NCBI GenBank assembly: GCA_033439265.1
Contig: JAVTVX010000015.1
Span: forward strand, 20,699,947-20,763,946
Length of the DNA stretch: 64,000 nucleotides
Source of the DNA: Dillenia suffruticosa
Lineage: Eukaryota; Streptophyta; Magnoliopsida; Dilleniales; Dilleniaceae
Direction of reading: 5' to 3'
How positions within the stretch are numbered: the stretch's first letter is position 1; each line of letters starts with the position of its first letter. The notes under the pieces were generated by a model, which was given only the letters and a program-made list of their open reading frames with translations, was not told the origin of the DNA and did no database searches. This document shows, piece after piece, positions 1 through 10,630 of the stretch. A program made the translations under genes and the position numbers.

Positions 1-1466
1 GAAAAATCCGGAATCATCTTCAAATGCTCAACAAGTGTCTCAAGTGGTAGCACTCGAATCCAAGATGGAGGAGATGCATAAGGAATTCAAACGACTTGTT
101 GGGCAGATTAGTCACCATTCTGGTAATTCCTTATCTTCATCTATTTCCAATTCTTGGCTCATAGATTTCGGATGTGACGATCATATGGTAAAAGATAAAA
201 ACAAAATCAACAAGTTTATTCCCTTGACCAATCATAAATTAGTTAAAGTAGCTAATGGTCATAAGTTAAAAGTTGATCACTTAGGAGAAATTGAACTATT
301 TGGGAAAAAGACTAAAGCTTTATATGTTCCAAAGTTCAATTCAAACTTACTTTCTATTAGCAAGATAACCAAAGAGCAAGATTGCAAAGCTATATTTGAT
401 CCTAACCAAGTAATATTTCAGGATCGCAAAACGAACAATTTGATTGGCAAGGGAACTAGGAGGAACAACCTCTATTACTTGGATCAAGAGAACCAAGCTT
501 TTGCTGTCCGAAACATATCCTCCTCTTTATGGCATGAATGTCTAGGGCATCCAGGAAACCTAGCTTTGAAACGCCTATTTCCGAATAGTAAACTAGAAGA
601 TAGGCATTGCAAAGCTTGTGTACTTGGAAAACAAACCAAAGTGTATTATCCCATTTCTGAAACAATATATAAAGAGGCTTTTGAATTAGTTCATTCGGAT
701 GTTTGGACCTCTCCTTTAGTCTCCCATAATGGTTTTAGATACTTTGTGACATTCATAGATCACAAAACTAGATATACTTGGGTTTATCTCTTAGTTAACA
801 AATCTGAAGTATTTGAGGCATTCAAGAGCTACTATAGATACATAACAAAGCAATTTAATGCTAACCTAAAGATGTTTAGGTCAGATCATGGAGGGGAGTT
901 CACTAGCCTTGAGTTTGAAAAATTTCTAGAGGAAAAATGGATCATTCATCAAAAGTCTTGTGTGTACACTCCTCAACAAAATGGAATAGCCGAGAGAAAG
1001 AATAGACATCTCTTGGAGACAGCTAGATCTATGATGTTTCACTCAAACTTACCTAAGGAATATTGGAATGAGGCCATTAAGACCGCTGCTCACCTTATAA
1101 ACCTCATGCTATCCCAAATCCTAGGAGGAAAGTCACCCCTAGAACTACTCCTTGGAAAGAGACCTAGCATTGATCATTTAAGAGTTTTTGGTTGTGTTTG
1201 CTATGTTCACATTCCTAGTCATCTTAGGAGCAAACTAGATGCCAAGGGAAGAAAATGCATCTTTCTAGGATATTCCTTTTTTGAAAAAGGCTATAAATGT
1301 TATGATCCTTTAACCAAGAAACTATACACATCCAAGGATGTGATATTTATGGAAAATGAGTCTTATTTTGCAGGTCAAAGAAGAGAAGATCAAACCAAAG
1401 AAAACTACCAACAAGAACAATGGAATGTGATTCTGCCAAAAATCAATGAAGTTCCTACCGAATGTA
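1..1466 (+). pseudogene. Truncated family A copia gag-pol (gag C-term, protease, integrase)
   Basis: The reading frame is open from base 2 and nearly identical to bases 26031-27496 of the complete family A element, so this is a second copy of the same Ty1/copia polyprotein. Seen in order: the end of gag, the protease site, the integrase zinc-finger region (LWHECLGHPGN ... HCKAC) and the integrase core (HSDVWTSP, RSDHGGEF, AERKN). The protease motif reads WLIDFG where the complete copy has WLIDSG, and the integrase has FLEEKW for FLDEKG, so the protease is probably dead. Identity to family A stops at about 1466; the frame then runs by chance to a stop at 1555 in unrelated sequence. Reverse transcriptase, RNase H and 3' LTR are missing. 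The 5' part may continue left of the window. Confidence 0.9.
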
Positions 1467-1989
1467 ATAAGGGTACAAGAGATCCCACCCCGTGGATCTC
1501 GGGTCTCACACAGTGGGGCTCGGGGATAAAATTTATAATCAGTGCCTCAAACTAAATAGCTCCCACTATCCTTAGTCGTCTTTATCACACGCAGTATGAA
1601 ACGCGTGCCACAGTGTTATTCCCCATCTCTCAAAGGGCATATGTCAGATGTTTGTAACACTGTGCAGGTATGGAACTCAGTCTACGCATAAGGTTTTATC
1701 CAGAGATCTCAGAGAGAGTACTTCAGAGGCAATCTCACAGATTGCAGGTGCTTTCTGAGATCTCAAACCTGGCTTCTAGCAGGTAACATAGATGTGGGTA
1801 TGTCCATGTCGGTCATATCACATATGACCTAATCCTGAACACATATCAGGGTGACTTATGTTCTAATAGGGCTACTCTCAAAGCCTCTTACAGCTAGAAA
1901 CTGTCTTATCTTCGCTCGTTCAGAGCTGGAGGTGGTCACTCGTGTGAGAGAGTCGACCTCACCTGCCTGACATCTATAATAACGTCACA

Positions 1990-1990
<1 letters not shown>

Positions 1991-2024
<34 letters not shown>

Positions 2025-2101
2025 AATAAAAGTGAACGCATTGAATAAAATGCAATACTTATGTGACTGAATAATGCATCATATATATATATATATATAT
2101 A
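1991..2101. repeat. Two (TA)n microsatellites
   Basis: A run of about 15 TA units lies at 1991-2021 and a second of about 10 AT units at 2081-2100, in the 3' noncoding part of B1. The equivalent stretch of B2 lacks such long runs, so they probably expanded after insertion. Confidence 0.9.
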
Positions 2102-2143
2102 AATTAATAAAGTATCAATGTCGTCAGTACAAACTGAGCAATG

Positions 2144-4005
2144 TCAATAAATCCTCAAACCCAATAACTCTCTATGTGCTAAGAAGGAGTCTTTAGTAAT
2201 GGGTTTGGTGAAGGGATCAGCTACCATGCTATGTGTTGAAGTGTATCTGATGGTCACTTCACCCTTCTCAATAATGTCTCTTACAAAATTATATCTGGTG
2301 TCTATATGTTTGGTCATACTATGGAACTTAGGGTCTTGAGTATAGGAGATAGCAGTCTGATTATCAGAATAAATCATTACGGGCCTCCCACTATCCGCTA
2401 TAATTCCTAAGTCATCTAATAGTTTTCAGAGCCAAACACTTTCATAAACTGCAACAGAACAAGCCACAAACTCAGCCTCCATGGTTGATAGAGCAATACA
2501 GGTTTGCTTTTTACTACTCCATGAAATGGCACCACTATTGAGCAAAAAAGCAAAACCTGATGTCGATTTACGCTTATCCAAATCGCCTCCCCAATCGGCA
2601 TCCAAATAACCCACAAGGCGTAAATCGTCTCTTCCGTAACACAGAGAGAGGTTTGCAGTTCCCTTAAGATATCGGAGAATCCTTTTCACTGCTCTCTAGT
2701 GACCTCTTCCAGGATTCGCCTGATACCTACTCTCCAGACCGACTGCATAACTTTTGTCCAGTCTTGTACACAGCATTGCGTACATTAGGCTTCCCACCGC
2801 ACTGGAGTAAGGACTTTACTCATTTCCCTCACTTCATCCTGAGTTTTAGGACACATTTCCAGGCTCAAGCCTTCACCTTTGACAATTGGAGTATCTATGG
2901 GATTACAATCACTCATCCCAAAACGTTCGAGAATTTTTCTAATGTATGTCTCTTGTGAAAGAGCCAACATTATTTTCAAACGATCCCTCTGGATCTCAAT
3001 TCTAAGGATGAACTCAGCTTCACCTACGTCTTTCGTGTCACAGTTGGATGACAACCGTATTTTGATAGTCTTTGTATACTCAATGTTGTTCCCGACCAAC
3101 ATTCTGTATCAATATACAATAACAGGATCACAAATGAATTATCATCCCGTATCAGATAGACACAATGATCCTCCTCGACCATTCTAAAACCATAAGATAT
3201 CACAACCTCGTGAAATCTTAGATACCACCGCCTAGATGACTGTTTTAGGCCATATATCGACTTCCGAAGTCGACAGACTTTGTCCTTTTGACCTACTAGA
3301 ACAAACCCCGAGGGTTGTTCCATGTAGATCTCTTCATCCAAATTCTCATTAAGGAAAGCGGTCTTAATGTCCATCTGGTGAAACTCCAGATCACCAAAAG
3401 CAAACGGATCGATACAAATTTGACTACTGGGGAGAAAGTCTCCTCATAGTCAATGCCCTTTGTCTGTATATAACCCTTGGCTACAAGACGGGCCTTATAC
3501 CTCTCGATCGATCCATCGGCCTTCTTCTTGATTTTGAGAACCCACTTGTTCTCAATGGTCTTTCTTTTCTCAAGTAGGTCAACTAGATCCCAAACCCCGT
3601 TGACTCTAATTGATTCCAATTCTTCCTTCATAGCCTCTAACCATTGGTCCTTGGCAGGACCCCAAGAGCCTCATAGAATGTGCTTGGCTCCTCATCGTCT
3701 TCGGGAGTAACAATTAGAATCTCATCCTCAATCGGGAAGTGACGATGTGGTACGTGTCCTCGACTACTCCTACGAGGAGGAGGAGCCATTGCACCTTCAG
3801 ATGGAACACTCCCACTAGGACTAAGATCCACATCAGGTTCTTTAGTCCCGCCGATGGGTTCGGCTGAGCCGTTAGGCTCATCCATCTCATAGAAGGCGAT
3901 TTTTCGATCGATTTCACCTCTCTTAGGAAAATCATTTTCGAGAAACGTGGCATCACGAGATTGTATCTCAGTCACTGTGCCGTCCGTATGTTCTCCTAGG
4001 AACAC
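2144..4005 (-). pseudogene. B1 reverse transcriptase-RNase H remnant
   Basis: Minus-strand copia RT and RNase H in several frames. In order of translation: a hinge with SSRGHVPHRH (about 3780-3740); the RT start with GVWDLVDL, NKWVLKIK and [11 protein letters not shown] (3631-3450); MDIKTAFLNENLDEEIYMEQPSGF (about 3374-3300); IYGLKQSSRRWY; and a damaged active site where LLYID is followed by sequence unlike the expected second Asp. RNase H shows YLDADWGGD, STMEAEF (2600-2430) and then YSDNQTAISYTQDPKFHSMTKHID and VADPFTKP (2377-2180). At least four frame changes and the lost YVDD show it cannot make an active enzyme. The same domains, also broken, are in B2 and B3. Confidence 0.85.
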
Positions 4006-4253
4006 ATGTCCCTTGGAGTGTTCAGAGTATTTAAGAAAAATACACTTTTTTTCTTACGGGCCTAACTTACCATATTTGTGCGATGAATCATAAACATACG
4101 CGGTACAACGCATGGTCTCAAATGGCTAAGGTCAGGTTGTCTCCCTGTCCAAAGCTCGTACGGGGTGTTGACTACGGACTTTGTTGGGACACGGTTAAGG
4201 ACGTAGGTTGCAGTCAATAATGCATCCCCCCAATGGGAGATGAGTAAATTGGC

Positions 4254-4966
4254 CTATGCCATCATCGACCTCACCATCTCTAAAAGAGTCATATTCCTTC
4301 TCTTAGTTACTCCGTTCTGCTGAGAAGTGACAGGAATAGTCAGCTGTCTCGTAATACCTCTATCGAAACAGAGCTCTTTAAATTGTTCCGACAAATACTC
4401 GCGTTTTCGATCGGTTCTAAGGGTTTTCACCCTCAAGTCTAGCTGATTCTCAACCTCGCTTATAAATCTCGTAAGCACTCTAGTGCCTCAGACTTATGCA
4501 AAATCAGGTAAACATAACCGAAACGCGTGTAATCATCAATGAACGTAATAAAGTATACGGCTCTATTTCTGGCTCTCATATTCATTGGTCCGCAAATATC
4601 GAAATGGACCAATTGCAATGGAGTTTCAGCTCTCATTGCTTTCCCAAATGGTTTTCTAGTAGCTTTGCTCGCAAGGCAAAACTCACACACGGGCAACTGG
4701 ACCTTGGTTAGCGGGCCCAACAAGCCACTCGTAGCTAACCGGGTCATCCTCTTTTGCCCTATGTGGCCAAGTCTGCTATGCCATACAAACTCATCATCCA
4801 CAACACTATCAGATGCAAAGGCAATAGGAGATGAAGGAACATTTTCATAAAATGGAATATAATCCAGTACATAAAGTCCCTCACGGACTAAACCAGAATA
4901 AATCAAAAGACTGTCAACATTGTAAATGAACACTTTAGAGTTTTCCAACAAAACGGAATATCCCAA
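4254..4966 (-). pseudogene. B1 integrase remnant
   Basis: Minus-strand copia integrase. The zinc-binding region is readable as WHSRLGHIGQKR followed by CEFCLASK. The core has VHFDICGPM (first Asp), TLRTDRKREYLS (second Asp; the usual RSDRGGEY is degraded) and TSQQNGVTKRRN, where the catalytic Glu of the usual AERRN is replaced by Lys. A frameshift near 4470 separates the two halves. The order and spacing fit copia integrase, and the lost Glu means it is inactive. Confidence 0.8.
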
Positions 4967-5273
4967 CTAGTCTAAACATCGAACAGAAATAAGATTCCGC
5001 CGAATCTCAGGAGCATACAATACGTCATGTAGATACAGGGGTTAGTTATTACGAAATATCAGCTTGCATGTGTCAATCCCTCTTACTTCCATAAATACTC
5101 CGTTCCCCACATATAGCCTTCTTGCATGGGGACTCAAACGGCGGAATTCTACAAATGCGCTCCGTTACGAGCTACATGGTCCGTGACTCCTGAGTCTATA
5201 ATTCACAAAGGAGAAGAGTTAGTGAGCATCACACTAGATGACACATAACTCAAACCATGTAAAGAAGAAGGAC

Positions 5274-6123
5274 TTACCTTTCGCTCGCCACACTCGCATG
5301 CGAAATGCCCATGCTTGCCACATACATAGCATTGGACCTTGCTCTTGTCGAGCTCATTCTTCTTGCGTTTTTGTCATTTGTCGTCGATTTTGACAGATAG
5401 CTTCCTCTTGCTTTGGCCCTTGGGCTTCTTCTCATGTTCGCGCCACTTGCGTTTGATCCCTTGGGAGCCCTTGCTCGACTCCGTGATGTTAACATGAGTA
5501 GAAGTGGACCTCACAACCTCCTGGCATTCCTTTTCGAGCTCACAATGCCTACTCACATCCCTGAAAGTACGAATACTCTCAGTATGTGTGAGATAGGTCT
5601 TAACCACATCCCAAGAGTCAGGCAAAGACTGGATCATACCCAGCACCTGAAGCTCATCAGATATTGAATCCCCCATACTCTTAAGAGAAGCGATCATACT
5701 CGACATGTGTATCAAACACTGTTTCATAATATGATCAGTTCTCTTCTTATATGTAATAAACTTATACGTCAGCATCCTCAACTTAGGAGCTGACGCGGAG
5801 CCAAAGTACTCTTTCAGAGGAAGTCAAATCGACCTCGCAGTGGAATATTGCTCATAAATCGGGATTGGCTCATCGTGCATACAGCTAAGAAGGATCACCC
5901 TAACTTGGCCATCCTTCTTCTTCCAAGCACGATACACTTCTTGATCCCATTTTCCTTGTTCTGTTGGAACCTCCCCTGGGTCTACCATCTCGAGTCTAAG
6001 AACCTCCCCGAGTTCTTATTCCTCGAAGACAAGCTGAATTTTTCGGTGCCATATTTCATAGTTGTCACCATTCAGTTTCTCTCCCTTAACGAGATTCAGA
6101 ACTATTGTTTTTGTAGCAGCCAT
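5274..6123 (-). pseudogene. B1 gag remnant
   Basis: The gag start is an ATG at 6123-6121 on the minus strand. It gives MAATKTIVLNLVKGEK and then NGDNYEIWHRKIQLVFEE, the usual N-terminus of a copia gag, followed at once by an in-frame stop near 6018. Gag continues in other frames to 5274. It ends in an intact CX2CX4HX4C zinc knuckle, CYVCGKHGHFACEC (about 5335-5290), which binds RNA in the particle. Gag is therefore broken although its zinc knuckle survives. B2 has the same start region at 9612. Confidence 0.75.
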
Positions 6124-7320
6124 GTCTTTGTTACACAGAAAATAGAGACGTTAGTAACAAATGATACTTTAATTCATAATTTTATGTACCATATAAATCA
6201 TAAAAACCAAAACGACTCGAATACAGACCCCAAAACGAGCATATGAGTCAACAAACACCATATACCACAATTCAGGATTGCATCTCACCGTTCGGACTAG
6301 AATTCGGTACATAAAAACCCACATTTAGTCACTTTTACCATGAAACCCTTTAAAATTGGAAAAATCCAATTTTAGGTGAACCTACGCGCTACCGGATGGG
6401 TCCACGCTCCTCTACGCGCCTTCACGCGCCGGTGGTGAGTCCTCACGCGCCTCCACGCGCCGGAGAGGGCTCTGGCGAATGGGCACGCGCCTACACACAC
6501 TGGGGAGGGTGCACCACACGTGCCAACGCACGGGGTGCGTGCGTCACGCGCTCACACGCGCGCAACCGGTCGGACCGGGTCGGACCGGGTCGGACCAGGG
6601 GTGTCGGGTTGGACCGGTCGGTCGGACCGGATTGGGTCGGACCGGGTCCGACCAGCCCCTCTGCGTCACGCGCTCTCATGCGCGTGAGCGTCACGCGCCA
6701 GGTACACGTGCCTCAGCGCGCGTGTCCTTCACGCGCTCGTGGGTTGGGTCTCTTCTTCTTCACCCGATGGGTCTGCAACCGGGTTTTCCGACCCGATTTC
6801 TGAAAAATGCATTTCTGGCCTGTTTTTTCACCGCGATTCTTGCCGAAAAATTATTTTGAACATCCCAAAAATATCCGAGACTTGATCTTTGGGTTATTTG
6901 CGCCCTGAACGCGACAAAATATATATCCAAGTTTTGGCCCTCCATGGCCTCGTCGGAAAATCCCAGTTTCTGACAACGGCAACATGCAATATGCATACCA
7001 AAATATAGATCTAGATGTCAGGAACTTAAATCTACAATTCTTTTGCGAAGGTTCCTCCTAAATCTTGACAAATCTAGGGTTTCTTTGTCGTGGTCACTAT
7101 TCAGGGCCTGGATGTTTGACCGGAATTTTCATGGCCGATTTGTGCTTACAAAATTACAAAAATCATATTCATGACCTACATGATATTGGTAACTTCATGG
7201 TATTTTCAGATTCAGAAAATGCATCCATGATCTGAACCACAAATTGTACATGCTCATTTTTAATGCCCAAATTAATTCCGAAAATTTATTTTAAAATAAA
7301 TCTAACTTGGCTCTGATACC
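6124..7320 (-). other. B1 5' leader with GC-rich repeats
   Basis: About 1.2 kb of noncoding leader between the PBS and the gag ATG. Bases 6385-6790 are strongly GC-rich in an otherwise AT-rich window, with many copies of ACGCGC/GCGCGT and a run of CGGACCGGGT units (6567-6596, imperfect to 6655). B2 (about 9080-9360) and B3 (about 44090-44460) have weaker equivalents at the same place, so this is a family trait. Long ORFs here on both strands arise from the GC bias. Confidence 0.7.
7309..7320 (-). promoter_or_regulatory. B1 primer binding site
   Basis: Reverse complement reads TGGTATCAGAGC, matching the 3' end of plant initiator-Met tRNA, one or two bases inside the 5' LTR end. Confidence 0.85.
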
Positions 7321-7322
7321 AA

Positions 7323-7650
7323 TGTTAGTTTTATATGCATATACACATGCGGAAGTATGCAAAATTTTCAGAATCATAAATTATTAGGGTTTTTAGGCAT
7401 ACCTCAAGAGTAGATCGCAAAATATCCATGAAACCACGAACCTTGATCAAACGATCTCACAGTCGGAATGATAACCACGAAACTCGAGCTATCACCGCAG
7501 CGCCACAACACCGCAATCGAAATCCGATGATGCAAATTCTCTTCACAGAATTTTCTCCCTCTCTCAATTGTGCCTCTTCATAATTTTTGTGTAAAATGTG
7601 ATCTTTCCTAGGGTTTGCCCTAGTTTCCATATGCTTCTGTCACCACACAT
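7323..7650 (-). repeat. B1 5' LTR
   Basis: Starts (plus strand) with TGTTAG next to the PBS, so the LTR ends CTAACA as in B2 and B3. The outer edge near CACACA at about 7650 is a guess from length (about 330 bp, compared with 348 bp for the B2 5' LTR). Confidence 0.6.
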
Positions 7651-7701
7651 GGTAGGTAATTCAAATCTATCAGTTACCATTTGTGAATTTTGGAAAGTGG
7701 G

Positions 7702-7836
7702 CAACTCAAATGGGAGATTAGACAGAGAAATCCCATCCCATTTTTATTCACAATTGAAGCTTTCATAAAATGCCCAAAATAAATACATAAACAGTGGACT
7801 GGGGTACTTTATCTTGTATTGTAGTCCAAAGCCAGC

Positions 7837-7867
<31 letters not shown>
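7702..7867. repeat. Dispersed repeat copy 1 ending in (AG)n
   Basis: About 140 bp closely similar to 31277-31443, both followed by a purine microsatellite: (AG)14 at 7840-7867 here and a G-run plus (AG)n in the other copy. The pair is not explained by any LTR recognised in the window. It could be the end of an unidentified transposon or a shared old LTR edge. Confidence 0.6.
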
Positions 7868-7870
<3 letters not shown>

Positions 7871-8223
7871 ATAACTACCATTTTACAGAAGAAATTCATT
7901 TTTTATCACAAAATCTGTATTTTAATTAAGGTAAGTTGAGCAAAAGTACCATGCAACTTGTCCATTTTACAAAACAACTGGGTTCCCCTGAGATAAAACT
8001 GAGTAAAAATGGCAGTTTATGCTAAAATGGATACTATCACAATCAAAATTATTAAAACTTTTTGTTGGGTTTTTTTTTTTCTAAAAAAACTATAAAATAA
8101 AAATCATACCCAACCAAAGTACTTTTAAGTTTTTTAATTGTGTGGCAATGTGTTTAAGTAGATAAATGAATAAGGAAAAGAAACAAAAATGGCTGCCATT
8201 CAGATCTACCAAACCAACCCTCA
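7868..8223. other. Intergenic AT-rich spacer
   Basis: Short A and T runs; no ORF, repeat or RNA gene seen between B1 and B2. Confidence 0.6.
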
Positions 8224-8571
8224 TGTTGGCAAGTGCAACGGCGATATTTTAGATACGCCCAGATCACAAGTAGTCTCCCGAGTTACCTTTAGTCTAACCC
8301 TAAAGAGAGGTAGCTAAACTACAAAAGGAAAATTGTTTGGGCCATTCGAATAGTAAACTTTTCAATCATTGGATTCACCGAATTTTGACTTGAAATGTCG
8401 TGATATTGTGATGGTCTTTGATTTCGTGATCACCATCCTAACTGAACATTTTAATCGAAAGATTTCGCAACTCTGATATTTAGAAATCTAAACATCGAAA
8501 TATTTATCCTAAAAATTAGATCTATTTATTTTTTTGAATTCCATGCTTCCGCAATGAGAATAAATCTAACA
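8224..8571 (+). repeat. B2 5' LTR
   Basis: Begins TGTTGG and ends CTAACA just before TTGGTATCAGA. It shares the ATTGGATTCACC, GTGATCACCATCC and CATGCTTCCGC blocks with 15463-15942 and 43094-43544. The 5' limit is less sure than the 3' limit. Confidence 0.65.
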
Positions 8572-8572
8572 T

Positions 8573-8583
8573 TGGTATCAGAA
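8573..8583 (+). promoter_or_regulatory. B2 primer binding site
   Basis: TGGTATCAGAA directly after the LTR end, matching initiator-Met tRNA apart from a decayed 3' part. Confidence 0.75.
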
Positions 8584-9611
8584 TACAGTTAGATTTATTA
8601 AAAAATTTCAAAATTTTTTTGGATAAAAAAATGTGAAGGTCAAAAATTTAGGATTTGGATTATAAATGAATTTCGTGAATCTGATGATATCATGAGATTA
8701 TCCATGACTTAAGTATCATGAATATGACTTTTATTATTTTTTTAGAGCATATTTAGGTCATGTCGATCGAAATTTTCAATCGTGTTGATCACAAAACCTT
8801 AGATCTGTTGAGTTAGGAAACAAATTGATTCGTGGAAATGGTTTATATATGTTCATGATATTCTTACATATATTTTTGATACACTTTTGTGAGTTTTGGT
8901 CATTAGAAAATGGATTTTCTCCGTTAGCCATGAAGGGCTGTGAAGGGGAATTTCAAATCACCATGTTTAGGGCTTGATTCCTACTAAAATCAAGTTTAGG
9001 ATGAATGGACGATGTAAAATTTCAGTTTTCAGGCGAAATCCACATCAAAAATGACTAAAAAATAGGTATTCTGACAATTGGGTCCCAGTTATAGGGAGTC
9101 GGGCGAAGAAGGTCCAACCCTGACCCAAGAGAGTGTGTGCACATCATGTACATTGAGGTGTGTCATCAAGGTCAGCTCCAATTTGGATTCACGTCCTAAA
9201 TCGTGTCTTGGCCTGGGATGCGACCCTAGACATGGGTCGTATGTGTGCAGGTACATGGCTGATGCACTACGCATCTAGTGTGTGTGCTAGGACATAGTCA
9301 ACGTGTGTAGGTGTGTGGAGCACCACCACTGGTGCATGTGACTTCAGGCAGCACATCAGGCTACTCTAGACTTGAATTTTTTCATCTTTTTGAGCCTCCC
9401 ACATCATTAATGGTGACTTTCTATGAATTTTTATGTATTGAATCCAAGTATGGATGGTAAGATGTAATCCCAGGTTATGATGGATGGGTCTGCTATCCAT
9501 TCGTTCACTTTAGGGTTTGTATTCGAGTTATTTATTGACTCAAAGGATGCACAAAAATGTGAATAAGTATCAATAAGTTATTAACATCTTTCTTTTTGTG
9601 TACCAGATACT

Positions 9612-10630
9612 ATGGTTGCTTCGAAGATTGTCATACTGGATATTTGTAAAGGGGATAAACAGAATGATGTTAACTATGATATTTGGTTATGGAAGATTTA
9701 GTTTGTTCTCGAGGAGCAAGATTTTTCTAAGATTCTGAAACACGAGATAGTAGGCCCCCCCCGAAAGGGTACTACATCTCAAGCTAGGTAAGATCAGGAG
9801 ATATATATTGTATGTGGAAAAAGAATGATAGCCATATTAGGGCGATCCTAATTAGTAGCATGCACGATGACATGATTTCGATCTATGAGTAGCATTCTAT
9901 AGTTATGTTGGTTTGGTTCATCCTAAAAGAGTAGTATAGTACTCTTTCAACTCCTAAGGTGAGAATGCTGACTTACAAGTTTATCAGTTTTAAGAAAAGG
10001 GCTGATCATACAATAAAACAACATTTAATGCAAATGTAAGTATGATCACTAGGCTAAGGAACGCGAGAGAACAGATCTCGAATGACTTTCAGGTACTGGG
10101 TATGATTCAGTCATTACCCGATTCATGAGGGACCATGAAGACCTATATCATACATGACGAGAGTATTTGTATTTTTATTGATATGAGCAGACATTATAAG
10201 CTCGAGAAGGAGAGCTTGGAGGCAAGTAAATTGCACTCGAGTTATGTTTATACAGCGAAGTCGAGCAAGGGCTCCCATGACACCAAATGTAAATAGAAGA
10301 AGCATGAGAAGAAGACTCGAGATCCAAGCAAGAAGAAGCCATCTGAGAAATCCGACAACAAAGTACAAAAGTACAGGAAAAATGAGATAGATAAGGCCAA
10401 AGTGAAGTGCTACGTATATGACAAATTTGACAATTTTGCTCGTGAGTGTATTAAGTGGAAGATATGTCCTTCTTTACATTATTTGAGCACTGTCTCCTCT
10501 ACTATGATATTTACCGATTCCTCTCTTTTGTGGATTGTAGATTTAAGAACCACCAATCATGTAGTTTGAGATAGAAGCGCACACGTAGAGTTCTGCCGAA
10601 TGAGTTCTCAAGCTAGGAGAATTTACATGG
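9612..10630 (+). pseudogene. B2 gag-protease remnant
   Basis: Starts at ATG 9612 (MVASKIVILDICKGDK), the same N-terminus as B1 gag. It is then broken by stops, the first at the WKI*FVLEEQD position. A degraded zinc knuckle (CYVYDKFDNFARECIK, about 10410-10460) lacks one Cys and the His. Further on, a protease remnant reads LLWIVDLRTTNHVV, where the catalytic DSG is now DLR. The CACTA element then cuts the frame at 10631. The leader of 8584-9611 holds no gene. Confidence 0.75.

Larger units (their letters stand above)
1467..7650 (-). mobile_element. Ty1/copia element B1, 3'-truncated, minus strand
   Basis: Read on the minus strand this holds a 5' LTR (7323 to about 7650), a PBS, a leader of about 1.2 kb, and broken gag, protease/integrase, reverse transcriptase and RNase H in the usual copia order. 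The 3' noncoding part (1467-2140) is the reverse complement of the segment after RNase H in element B2 (14200-14970). The sequence breaks off before any 3' LTR, at the junction with the family A fragment. Many frameshifts and stops make this an old, dead copy. Its right-hand limit is approximate because no TSD can be checked. Confidence 0.8.

Noticed and set aside
6396..6859. Long overlapping ORFs on both strands in the B1 leader
   Set aside because: They come from the GC-rich, stop-poor repeats; no domain, and composition (Arg, Thr, His, Gly) mirrors the repeat.
9078..9278. ORFs on both strands in the B2 leader
   Set aside because: Same place as the GC-rich leader in B1; no conserved protein between B copies.
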